A stretch of 11,345 bases of DNA. Origin: Echinostoma caproni. Lineage: Eukaryota; Platyhelminthes; Trematoda; Plagiorchiida; Echinostomatidae. The notes below the pieces were generated by a model that did no database searches, was not told where the DNA came from, and worked only from the letters and a program-made list of their open reading frames with translations. Numbering within the stretch: position 1 is the first letter of the stretch; every line of letters begins with the position of its first letter. The position numbers were made by a program, and so were the translations under genes. The stretch is taken from the NCBI GenBank assembly GCA_900618425.1, contig UZAN01059393.1, forward strand, positions 1 to 11,345. Direction: 5' to 3'. Below, piece by piece: positions 1 through 7,650 of this stretch.

Positions 1-120
1 TAGGTTCTTGTTAGAACTAAAGTCCTTGGACGAGAACCTTAATCGTTCTCCCGCTTAGTGGCTGGAGACCCAAACTCTAATGCATACGTAAACAAAAATA
101 ATTTCATACTGCATCGATAG

Positions 121-571
121 TCGCGCAGAATAATCTGGACCGCGCTGCCCATTGCATCGAGCGGGGTGGGTAGTGTTAAGGAGGCTACTTCTCCGATATC
201 CCAACCTTTGTTTAACTCTTTGTCCTCTGTACCCAACCCTCTTCCACCCCGTAACATTCCCTCGAACAACTTGTTCGTCACTTGTCAAAGTTCGTCCCCA
301 AGCAGCCTAGTGAGTAGTTTACCACAAAATAGATTACAGATTCTGAAGCCTCGTCAAACACTGAATCTGGGGCCTTCAATGTGAGGAATCGGATGAAGGT
401 AGGCCAATACACGTGTCTGACGCGTACCGTCGACTCTTTGGGGATTGATGTCTGCTGCGTACCGGAGACGCGAATCCAGGATCCTAGTACTATAAGCTAC
501 TTAAGTGCTCCGTGGTTGTCTTCGAGGTTCTTCCTCCGCACGTCAGGTGATGACGAAGCCCGTTCAGTAGG
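121..571 (+). pseudogene. RTE LINE: N-terminal region and first part of endonuclease
   Basis: The frame beginning at 121 gives a Ser/Pro-rich leader ending in LKPRQTLNLG. A one-base loss in the GGGG run near 369-372 shifts it to the frame that reads GAFNVR at 369-386. The Asn of FNVR and the Glu of PETRIQD (Glu codon 465-467) are the first metal- and DNA-contacting positions of APE-type LINE endonucleases, and both are kept. Reading continues through LRTSGDDEARSV and stops making sense at the junction with the inserted LTR at 571/572. The true start codon cannot be fixed; there is a GTG at 166 but no convincing upstream ATG in frame. Confidence 0.85.
567..571. repeat. Target site duplication of LTR A (left copy)
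   Basis: GTAGG here pairs with GTAGA at 1048-1052, four of five bases identical. Collapsing the pair rejoins the endonuclease codons in frame (DEARSV then DQRGVGI), which supports these as the duplicated target bases. Confidence 0.7.
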
Positions 572-815
572 TGTGGCGATCCAGGCCTATACGATGGCGC
601 CTGCCCTGGAGTGGCGCGTTACAGTTTCAGGACACTTGCGATCAATCAAGTTTGAATGCTAACGTCAATGACACGTGCATGGCTTCTGAATATACGTCAT
701 TTGTGGATGGTGCCAGCCAATCCAAGACAGTGCAAACAGAAGCAAGATTATGCAAGCAGTACTGCAATTCAATTGGTGGAAGCTCAGATAGCCAATAATT
801 TCCCTCTGCACATAT

Positions 816-822
816 TATTTAA
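816..822 (+). promoter_or_regulatory. TATA-like box of LTR A
   Basis: TATTTAA sits in an AT-rich patch in the middle of the LTR. The same core is conserved in LTR B, on the minus strand at 4148-4155. Conservation between diverged copies suggests it mattered to the family as a promoter. There is no direct evidence of activity. Confidence 0.35.
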
Positions 823-839
823 TCACCTTCATTTCTTTC

Positions 840-845
840 AATAAA
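840..845 (+). promoter_or_regulatory. AATAAA polyadenylation-like signal in LTR A
   Basis: AATAAA lies 18 bases after the TATA-like box, as in compact LTRs. LTR B has lost the exact hexamer at the aligned place, reading ATTCCAAAAAA there, so its role is tentative. Confidence 0.35.
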
Positions 846-1047
846 TGAACAACTGCTTACTACCATTCCTGTGGCCTTTTCTTCGCGTCTCGTTCTCGTG
901 GGACATTGCGAATCCGTGCCATTGTGGTCCAGTGCATCTGAGATCCAGTCCGTGATAGCTGATTATTGATTCGGGTCCTGTGATTCATATTGCGTGGTTC
1001 GTGTTCCGAATTCCGTGCTTACTACTACTGCTAATACAATCATTACA

Positions 1048-1605
1048 GTAGACCAGCGTGGTGTGGGCATTTCACTCAATAATACAACTGAAGCTGCACT
1101 ACTCGATTGGATCCCCGTCAATAGTTGCTCATGTGCGATGCAACTCCAAGGGTCTATCAGCGTCCGAAAGGGAAACAACACCAAAAGGTGCCTGTTCATC
1201 ACTTTAGCGTATGCTCCGACGAACTGCAGTTCTGACACAAAGGGACGAGTTTTATGATAAACTCACCGAACTCATTCGGTTGAGCCGAAGCTCCGATATA
1301 GTTGCTCTCGCAGGTGATTTTAGCGCTCAATTTGGAAAGCTGAGCGCATCGAGAGCTTGCCTTGGCGGTTGTTGTGCTCTTCGCTGGCAGCGAACAGATA
1401 TTGGAGATCGACTTCTTCAATTCTGCGTAGATCATCATCTGTTCCTATCCAGCACCAACTTTCGACACAGCTCTCAACGGACAGCAACATGGCGCTTAAA
1501 TTCACCTGGGACGCTATCTCAGATCGACCACATAGAAGTTCACTCTCCAATTCACGGGTCGCAGAAAACCTCACCAAAACCTCTCCTTGGTTGTCAGATC
1601 ATCGC
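1048..1605 (+). pseudogene. RTE LINE: second part of APE-type endonuclease
   Basis: After LTR A the endonuclease resumes as DQRGVGISLN, then LLDWIPV and LAYAPT. A frame change near 1235 leads to SRSSDIVALAGDFSAQ; the catalytic Asp codon is 1316-1318, and the family's usual GDFNAQ here has Ser for Asn. It continues through STNFRH, TATWR and LSQIDHIE. Another frame change between about 1540 and 1594 leads to LSDHR, whose His codon (1600-1602) is the last conserved endonuclease residue. Sequence between QIDHIE and LSDHR is poorly preserved. The fold's key motifs are all recognisable, but the two frame breaks and the Asn-to-Ser change make function impossible. Confidence 0.88.
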
Positions 1606-2397
1606 TTCTTTGACCCAGCCGTTCGTGCCCGTTTTGAATCAGAACTAGGGCAAGAGCTAAACGCACTGCGGGGTGGTGGTATAGATGAACAGTGGAATCA
1701 GATTAGACGAGCAATGCGCTCCGCAGCGAAGGTTGCTTGTGGATCTGAAGCGGCAGCCCGCCCGAGGCACTGGATATCTGACCAGTCAGTATCACTGATG
1801 GAGAAAAGGCGGCAAATCCCGTCCACACGGGATCAAGGCCGTGAGAACTGGTGGACAACGATAGCTAGTGAACTGGAAGTTGCAGCTGCATCAGGAAACA
1901 ATCAAAGACTGTTTCAACTGATACGCAACACGGGAGGTCGGCGAACCACAGTTAGTGAAACAGCCTGCGACAAAAATGGACAAGCTATTCACAATAGGGA
2001 ACAACGTCTTGACCGGTGGGCGGAGTACTTGAACGAACAGTTCAGCTGTCCAGGTGCTAACCAGACTATCTCGTCTGGTGTAGTTGAGGCTCCATGGGAA
2101 GTGTCATCTGAACCTCCTACTGTAGCAGAAGTTCAATCTTGCATCCAAGCCCTGAAGAAGGGAAAAGCAGCAGGACCTAATGGGCTTCCGACCACTCTTT
2201 TCAAGATGGAGGGCGGTGACCTCGTAGACTCAATTACTGATTTAATGCGTAACATCTGGTCACAAGAGCGCAGTCCCTCATTTTGGAGCGAATCACTAAT
2301 TGTTCCAATTTTTAGAAGGGATTTCGCAACGACTGCTCAAACCACCATGGAATTAGCTTGATCCCAATCGTCACCAAGTTACTAGCCTCCATCATAC
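1606..2397 (+). pseudogene. RTE LINE: linker and N-terminal (fingers) part of reverse transcriptase
   Basis: This is the longest uninterrupted piece of the LINE, open from before 1606 to about 2312. The linker ends in LDRWAEYLNEQF, the usual run-in to the RT domain of this clade. RT motif 0/1 follows as LKKGKAAGPNGLP (2152-2190) and WSESLIVPIF (about 2284-2313). A one-base change in the T run near 2309-2313, next to a TAG at 2313-2315, shifts the frame to one reading CSNHHGISLIPIVTKLLASI, the RT motif 2 region. That frame runs straight into the LTR C junction at 2397/2398. Confidence 0.88.
2394..2397. repeat. Target site duplication of LTR C (left copy)
   Basis: ATAC here is repeated exactly at 2829-2832. 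Removing LTR C plus one copy restores codons reading LLASIIRRRL across the join, as expected for this RT region. Confidence 0.8.
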
Positions 2398-2828
2398 TGT
2401 AACGAGAAGGCGAGCTTGCCGGGAAAACGTCTATTGATCCAATTCAAAAACAGAGTATGCGTTCGATTATATACAGTCAATTCTCAACCGCGCGGCGGGA
2501 TGATTCATGCCTCTTTCTGTGGGTCATTCCTTATTGGTTTTAGTCCGCACTTGGCACGTACGTTGCATCTTCTTCCGCGTGCCATTCCGGCTGGTTTGAT
2601 CCGATCGCGGCGCGAGATGCGTTGATCGACAGCTCCGACGTTGTGGCATTCGGTGGGTATCTTTTCCGTTAGCTGTGGATTGTCTTTCGAACTGTAACTG
2701 TCGATTCGCTTGTTTCGGATGGCAGTCGCGAGGCACTTCCCGCCGCTGCGTCTGCGCGTCTGGTCGGATGAGCCCCATTCTTGATTCGGTCGCTAGCCAG
2801 GACTCTCTTTGAACTGCCTTCTATCACA
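2398..2828 (-). mobile_element. Solo LTR C, 431 bp, inserted in the LINE reverse transcriptase
   Basis: The insert starts TGTAACGAGAAGGC and ends in CACA; the reverse complement of its end, TGTGATAGAAGGC, mirrors the start over about 13 bases. A perfect ATAC duplication flanks it, and excision rejoins the LINE frame. It is clearly richer in G and C than its surroundings (especially about 2500-2780) and shows no similarity to LTRs A and B, so it is a separate family. A TATATAA on the minus strand about 70 bases before the TTACA end suggests minus orientation with a short R-U5. A 4 bp duplication fits many Ty3/gypsy elements, including CsRn1-type families known from flukes, but assignment needs a database comparison. 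Small ORFs inside it look incidental. Confidence 0.75.
2467..2473 (-). promoter_or_regulatory. TATA box candidate of LTR C
   Basis: TATATAA read on the minus strand, placed in the last fifth of the LTR when it is read as TGTGATAG...CGTTACA. This is the main basis for calling LTR C minus-oriented. Confidence 0.4.
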
Positions 2829-3590
2829 ATACGCCGACGTCTGAAACCGTTTAGGTAGACAAATATCTGGAAACAACAAGCAGGATTTCGACCAGGTCGC
2901 GGTTGTATCGATCAAATCTTCACTCTGCGTCAAGTCCTCAAAATACGTCATACTCACCGTCGACCAACAGTTGTCGTGTTCCTTGACCTAAAAGGAGCCT
3001 TCGATTCAGTTGACCGCGAATCCCTAACGGGTTCGCTCCTTCGCAACGGAATGCCGCAAAAGTATGTGAACATACTGAGGTCACTCTACTTGCATACTTA
3101 TGGTAGGATAAGGGTCTAAGGTGAGCTGAGTAGGTCATTCGTAACAAGCAGCGGTGTTCGTCAAGGGTGCCCTCTTTCGTCATTCCTGTTCAGTTTTGTC
3201 ATAGCCGAAGTACTGGAGAACACACTAAGTGGTCTTTAAAATGTAGGTATTGACTGGGCAGCTGGAGAAAAGCCGTGCGATTTGGAGTAAGCTGATGATA
3301 TCGTTTGCCTGTCCAAATCTAAGGAGGATGCGCAACGAGCACTTGATAGATTCGCAAGTTCTGTCGCTCCGTTCGGCATGTGCTTTGCACCTTAAAAGTG
3401 CAAAGTGATCATACAAGACTGGGTATCGCCGGTTTCTATTCTGAAACTAGGCGGTCAGGAATTAGCTGAAGTTGACTGCTTCTCGTACTTAGGTAGCTGC
3501 GTGACCAACGAAGGTAGCGCATTAAAGGAGATAACCGCCCGCATTTCTAAGGCTCAAGCAGCGTACGCAGGACCTGTGGCGACGACGTGA
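2829..3590 (+). pseudogene. RTE LINE: reverse transcriptase palm with disrupted YADD
   Basis: One frame carries the RT core: QAGFRPGRGCIDQIFTLRQV (from about 2877), then VVVFLDLKGAFDSVDR with the first catalytic Asp at 2985-2987, RQGCPLSSFLF from 3159, and the catalytic box at 3288-3299. The box reads stop-Ala-Asp-Asp because the Tyr codon has become TAA. Further in-frame stops are TAG 2856-2858, TAA 3117-3119, TAA 3237-3239 and TAA 3393-3395. After these the frame still reads KCKVIIQDW and FSYLGS, the usual RT motif E neighbourhood, and ends at TGA 3588-3590. The preserved wording with point-mutation stops indicates decay after insertion. Confidence 0.9.
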
Positions 3591-3926
3591 CGTTTCACTG
3601 AAGTTGAAAAGTCGCGTATACTGCGCCACTGCAAGATCAGTTCTGCTGTTCGGTTATGAGATCTTGAATTTGCGGGTATAAGACACCCACGGTTTAGTAG
3701 TGTTCGATAATCGATGCTTACGTAGTCTGACCCAAGTTAGATGGAGTGAGCGGGTTAGTAACTTGGAAGTAAGTCGTCGGGTGTTTGCGAGCATATCAAA
3801 CAAAAACTCGCAATCGCATCGAATCCTTCTCAATAGACTCCGTTAGTAGGAAAACCTTTTGCGTATGTCCGACGGTCAGCTGCCACAGCGCGCCTTATTT
3901 GCGGTGGCTGTTGCAGGCTGGAGAAA
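3574..3926 (+). pseudogene. RTE LINE: thumb and C-terminal region, first part
   Basis: A frame change, probably with a small deletion near 3565-3573, moves the LINE into the frame reading DLWRRRDVSLKLKSRVYC, then ARSVLLFGYE, LVVFDNRCLRS, RVSNLEVSRRV and LLRMSDGQLPQRALFAV. TAA within 3679-3683 and a TAGTAG pair at 3844-3849 are in-frame stops. The second of these replaces the usual WLGH of the RLRWLGHVLRM motif. It ends at the AGAAA target duplication bordering LTR B. Confidence 0.85.
3922..3926. repeat. Target site duplication of LTR B (left copy)
   Basis: AGAAA here is repeated exactly at 4400-4404. It falls inside the tryptophan-lysine-lysine-proline stretch of the LINE C-terminal domain. 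Confidence 0.75.
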
Positions 3927-4399
3927 TGTAGTGATCATAGTAGTCGTAGTAATACGCACGGAATTCGGAACACGAACCACGTAATAGGAATCGCAGGACA
4001 CGAATCAAGGATCAGCTATCACGGACTGGATTACGGAGGCATTGGACCGCAATGGCAGGAGCCCCTAATATCCCACGTGACCGAGACGCGGGGAAAAGGT
4101 CACAAGAATGGTAGTTCATAGTTCGTTTTTTGGAATAAATGAAGGCAATTAAATAATAATTACAAAAGAAGATTATTGGTTATCTAGGCCTCCACCAATC
4201 GTATTGCAGTATTGCTTGCATAATTCTGCTTCTGTCTGCGCTGTCTCGGATTGGCTGGCACGATCCACCAATGGCGTGTGACCAGAAGTCGTACGCGCGC
4301 CACTGAAATCATCTCTCAAATTTGATTGATCGTAGGTGTCCAGAAACTGTAACTCGCCACTCCAGAGTAGGCGTCATCACGTAGGCCTGAATCAGTGCA
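3927..4399 (-). mobile_element. Solo LTR B, 473 bp, same family as LTR A but inverted
   Basis: Read on the minus strand the insert begins TGCACTGATTCAGGCC and ends GATCACTACA. The reverse complement of the end, TGTAGTGATCA, mirrors the start. A perfect 5 bp duplication, AGAAA, flanks it. Its reverse complement aligns with LTR A (572-1047) from end to end, so the two form a pair of inverted arms about 2.9 kb apart. Because the LINE between them keeps its normal order, and each arm has its own duplication, they are two independent insertions rather than the ends of one element. By eye, most differences between A and B look like transitions, as in old neutral copies. The superfamily is not assigned. 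Confidence 0.75.
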
Positions 4400-4593
4400 A
4401 GAAACCAGTTGGAGGCCAACAGATGACGTGGAGACGAGGTATGAAAAAATGCAGGGAGCGATTAGGTGGAGTATGTGTCTCTCGTCTTCCGGGGTGGGGT
4501 TCAAAAAACTTTGTAACCGCATGGTTGGAGACACTGAAGGTCATGGCTGCGAACCGACAGCATGTCATCAACATTGGCAGTCTTAGAGTTTAA
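4400..4593 (+). pseudogene. RTE LINE: C-terminal end of the ORF
   Basis: After LTR B the LINE frame resumes as KKPVGGQQMTWRRGMKKC, then SRLPGWGS, WLETLKVMAANRQ and a TAA at 4591-4593. GGQ-x-MTW-x-RGMK, LPGWG and WLETL-x-x-MA are hallmark phrases of the extreme C-terminus of trematode-type RTE elements. This shows that the copy reaches its natural 3' end. The frame on this side is one base out relative to the left side once the AGAAA duplication is collapsed, consistent with loss of one A from an AAGAAA target. Confidence 0.88.
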
Positions 4594-4703
4594 GTGAAAC
4601 TGATGTTGGGTTCGATTATGTCACGGTAGTTTCGTTTGGCATCTCCCTCTCACAAACGTAGACTATTTTACCTGTCAAAAGTAATTATTATTGTTATTAT
4701 CAG
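4594..4703 (+). mobile_element. 3' untranslated region and ATT-rich tail of the RTE LINE
   Basis: About 85 bases of non-coding sequence lead to TAATTATTATTGTTATTATC (4683-4702). RTE elements typically end in short simple-sequence repeats rather than a long poly-A, so this is taken as the 3' terminus. The exact last base is uncertain because an AT-rich stretch follows. Confidence 0.6.
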
Positions 4704-6453
4704 TGTAACTGTTATCATTATTACACTGTCTCCCAATTCATCCTGACATTACAGACTAAAATATTCTCGAAGATGAAGCGAGATGTTTGTTGCATAAACA
4801 GCTTTGCTGCCATTCAATTCAGTATCATCATGATTTTAGTTCGCGACCATTATTGTCTATCTACCACATTGTTACATTGCGGTTCCCCCGTTGCACAATG
4901 TGATCGCTTATTCCGGGACACAAAAATGATCACTATTTAAAAGCTCCAACGAGATTTTCAATTTTGTGAGGTAGGTTCAAACCGTGTTCATACCGCTTAT
5001 CTATCTGTTCCATGCAAGGGTTAAACGAAATGGCGACAGGGGTGGAATAACTGGAATTTAATATTTACAATGTATTAAGAGTACTCACCTCTGTTCACAG
5101 ATGAATTGTAATGAAAATGTGTTGAACAAATGAACTTCAGGAAATACAAACACAAAGTGGTTTAACAATCCATGTTATTAGTATTAAAGTTATTGTTGTG
5201 ATGATGATGTTGCTGTCCGTGTTCAAATGAATCATAACATTTTAAGTTTAGCTACGGAAACTGCCTCTTGGAATTGAAAACCATCAAATAAATGTTTGAA
5301 AGCAATAAGTTTGGTCTGAGAACGAAACGCTGTGGTTGGATCCGCTTTCGTTCAGCGCAGCTCACTGATCAATTGATCGCGTTTTTTCTAGCCCTTGACT
5401 GACCGCCTATCTTATCACTCTCTTCCCGTGTTGAAATGATGCAGACCCCAATCTTGTGTGTTGTTGTGCTCGCAGACGGCCGTTGATTCACAGTGTCGGG
5501 GAAGTTGCACGGTTGATCATAGATCGGTAGACATAAGTGGTACTACATGCCACAGCCAAGGGAAAGCTTGTGTTGTCAGTGTCACTATGCCCTATAGCTC
5601 AAACACCAAATCGTCATCACAGTAACTAGGACCAGGAACGAGTTAGATGCTTGGGTTTATGATCTGTGTCTTGTGCGTGGGCCGTGACCTTTTAGCCATC
5701 AATCGTATCTTTTTACTCTTCGACCGTGCCTCACACTGTTTTAGCGTTCGTATTCGCTTACTCACTACCACAAAGGACCGCTCTAACCACTAGGTTGTAC
5801 TTTCATCTAGTCGGAAATTTAAACACTGAGATTTGCAAATGGTGAGGGCAAGGACGACTGGTATAATGCATTTGAACATTCAAAGCCTAGAAACAGTGGA
5901 ACACTTCAGACGGGTGAGCCCCGATTAAAATTGAACTGATGTGGTTGGTTGGATTGCTGGATTGCTCAAAAATGAATCGGCAGTGTCTTTTACATTTGGG
6001 GTGAGGAGGTGGGGCTGGCTATTTGCCTCCGCTTGAGGAATTATATGCTGGATGATTCATCAGATGGAAAAACTGCTGGGTAAAGAATTCAAATGCGCCT
6101 CGTTTGTACTTTAAGCCTGCACAACTGGTTCAAACGGAAAGGCGTGATCGCAACACAGCTTCACTCACACCTTGGGGCGCGTCTGTATCGGGGGGAAGGA
6201 AATTCGACCGTTTTCTTCAATCGTGAAAAGCAAATCAGCTATCAGCGATTGTATGATGGACGTGACAGACGTTGACAAAGCCCCTTATTGGTCCAGCTGA
6301 ACTCGTCAGATCTGATTTATAGTGAAACATTATAAGAATTTGAGTCTCTCAATCCACTAAAGTTGATACGATCGGTTTTTGCTGTTTGTTAAATCTAATT
6401 TGCAATGGTAACCGGTACTTGCTTTTCACAACCAAATCAAAACTATTCAGTCC
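4704..6453. other. Gene-free AT-rich stretch
   Basis: No ORF here has recognisable protein character. The longest, at 6093-6275 (+), gives a 60-residue product that I do not recognise. Small trinucleotide patches occur (GATGATGAT near 5200). The part between about 5470 and 5830 is more GC-balanced and may be an older dispersed repeat, but I could not define its ends. It is probably intergenic or intronic DNA. Confidence 0.6.
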
Positions 6454-6468
6454 GGGGGGGGGGGGGGG
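6454..6468 (+). repeat. Fifteen-base guanine run
   Basis: An uninterrupted run of 15 G, followed by AGGAAGGGG, lies in otherwise AT-rich DNA. Such runs are length-variable, can form G-quadruplex structures and are prone to sequencing and replication slippage, so the exact count may be unreliable. The proline run in the overlapping minus-strand ORF (6349-6654) comes from this tract alone. Confidence 0.95.
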
Positions 6469-7539
6469 AGGAAGGGGAATGAGATGGATTTGTGGACAGT
6501 GATCGTGCTTTTCCGGTTGGTCCAGTTTCGCCAGGCTAAATTTTAGGCTCAGCACAGCGGAATATTCTGCTAAGCATTGTTTCCGATTTGACGAGATTTC
6601 AGAGGATGGAGGTAAAGTTAACCCATCAATAAATGATACTGCCGATTCCTTCATTGGGCAAGCAGTCCGACCAACAATCCCAATGAAATTCTGATGGTAA
6701 TTCTACCGAATCGATTTATAAGTGAAATCAACGATAGAGATCAGTAAAACACTGGATGGATAAGCACTCGTATGCAATCCGATTGGGAAGAGCTGTCATT
6801 ATGTACACAATTTTCTGTCGCCTGATTTGAAATCAAATTACATCATGCCGATACCAATCCCACTGCTGTGCGGTGGATAGCTGATATTTCGGTTGGGTTG
6901 GGCAGTTGCGAGTCCACATGCCTGTCGAACTGTGGGGATCGTGCAGCGACGTCGGACGGCACTAAGCAGGCCCCGCGACACGACTTTCCTTCAACCAAGC
7001 AAGACACTTGGATCTCAGTCGATCTACTGAGCCCAAACACGTGCAATCCGTTGGGCTGAATTTATGAAATTTACCATGCAGACCACATCAACGGCGTCTG
7101 AATAGCGAAGAATGAACCAATGATTGTTTGAAGCTAATGATATTAATGTACGTACGGTTCTGAATAGAATGTACTGAATATGCAGCTCGTTTGGGTCATA
7201 TCAGACTTATCTGCATTCAATGCGTTGCCAGCCCAAATCCGCATTATTCAGTTTCGAGTTCGCACGAACCCTGGAAACTAAGCATGTCTGTTCTTTCACG
7301 TTGTGACTTATGACAGGTATGCGACTAAGGCATTTGGCGTCCAGAGTCCCATATCGATTTGAACATGTCTATTGAATCCCCACAAGGCCGGTACACTGAG
7401 GTGACTACGCGTTAGAGTTTCTGGACAAAGAACCGCAGGCCAGTAGTAGCGATCAGTCAATTACATGCTGTTAAGACAACAGTCTGCGACTCGGAGAAAA
7501 AGAACGGTGATTGGTTGATCCCCATTAAACAAATGATAT
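6469..7539. other. Gene-free stretch with a GC-richer patch
   Basis: No gene is recognised. A GC-richer patch at about 6860-7060 has overlapping short ORFs on both strands (67 and 63 residues), but neither product resembles a known family. The patch may be a remnant of an old repeat. Confidence 0.55.
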
Positions 7540-7650
7540 TTCTAGTTACATATTATTTTATCCCACAGATTTATTTCCATAAATGAACCACTGCTGCTGT
7601 GGCCTTCTTCCTTCACTTCGGTTGCGTAGGCTTCTAACCCACAATTACTG
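7540..7650 (+). mobile_element. Fragment resembling the centre of LTRs A and B
   Basis: This stretch shares ACATATTATTT, then ATAAATGAAC-x-ACTGCT, then CTGTGGCCT with the middle of LTR A (about 810-890) in the same order. A gap of about ten bases relative to LTR A lies just before CTGTGG. Similarity fades on both sides, so I cannot place termini or a target duplication. It is probably a much older or rearranged copy of the same LTR family. Chance similarity of AT-rich sequence is possible but unlikely given three ordered blocks. Confidence 0.5.

Larger units (their letters stand above)
572..1047 (+). mobile_element. Solo LTR A, 476 bp, inserted in the LINE endonuclease
   Basis: The insert begins TGTGGCGATCCA and ends AATCATTACA. 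The reverse complement of its end, TGTAATGATTGT, matches the start imperfectly, giving the TG...CA inverted ends typical of LTRs. It is flanked by a 4-5 bp duplication and splits one LINE reading frame exactly. It aligns along its full length with the reverse complement of 3927-4399 (LTR B): by eye about 80% overall and about 90% in the last 80 bases. A TATA-like stretch (816-822) and AATAAA (840-845) set the orientation as plus. No internal LTR-retrotransposon region accompanies it, so it is a solo LTR. I cannot assign it to Ty3/gypsy or Bel/Pao. A non-autonomous element with TG/CA ends is the alternative. Confidence 0.75.
121..4703 (+). mobile_element. Degenerate RTE-clade LINE interrupted by three solo LTRs
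   Basis: This is a non-LTR retrotransposon encoding an apurinic-type endonuclease followed by a reverse transcriptase, the machinery for target-primed reverse transcription. Domains read in the order expected for RTE: endonuclease (about 369-571 and 1048-1605), linker and RT fingers (1606-2397), RT palm (2829-3590), thumb/C-terminal region (3574-3926 and 4400-4593), then an ATT-rich tail. Insertions occupy 572-1047, 2398-2828 and 3927-4399. The remaining coding sequence totals about 3.09 kb, or about 1,030 codons, near the usual RTE length, so the copy was nearly full-length when it inserted. It is dead: I count at least five frame changes and several in-frame stops. The left boundary is uncertain; 121 is only where the N-terminal frame opens after a TAG at 118-120. 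I did not find a convincing target duplication for the LINE itself. Confidence 0.9.

Noticed and set aside
572..4399. Inverted arms as the terminal repeats of one large DNA transposon or foldback element
   Set aside because: Each arm has its own flanking duplication and both interrupt a single collinear LINE reading frame, so they are separate insertions.
5367..5378. Perfect 12-base palindrome GATCAATTGATC
   Set aside because: Two or three palindromes of this length are expected by chance in a window of this size.
5780..5792. tRNA D-arm-like sequence on the minus strand (TAGTGGTTAGAGC), a possible SINE head
   Set aside because: No B box or T-arm follows at the right distance, and no cloverleaf can be drawn.
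6349..6654. 101-residue minus-strand ORF with a proline run
   Set aside because: The proline run is only the reading of the G15 tract, and the rest has no recognisable motif.
6843..7059. Overlapping short ORFs on both strands
   Set aside because: Neither product resembles a known family; they probably reflect a GC-richer patch with few stops.
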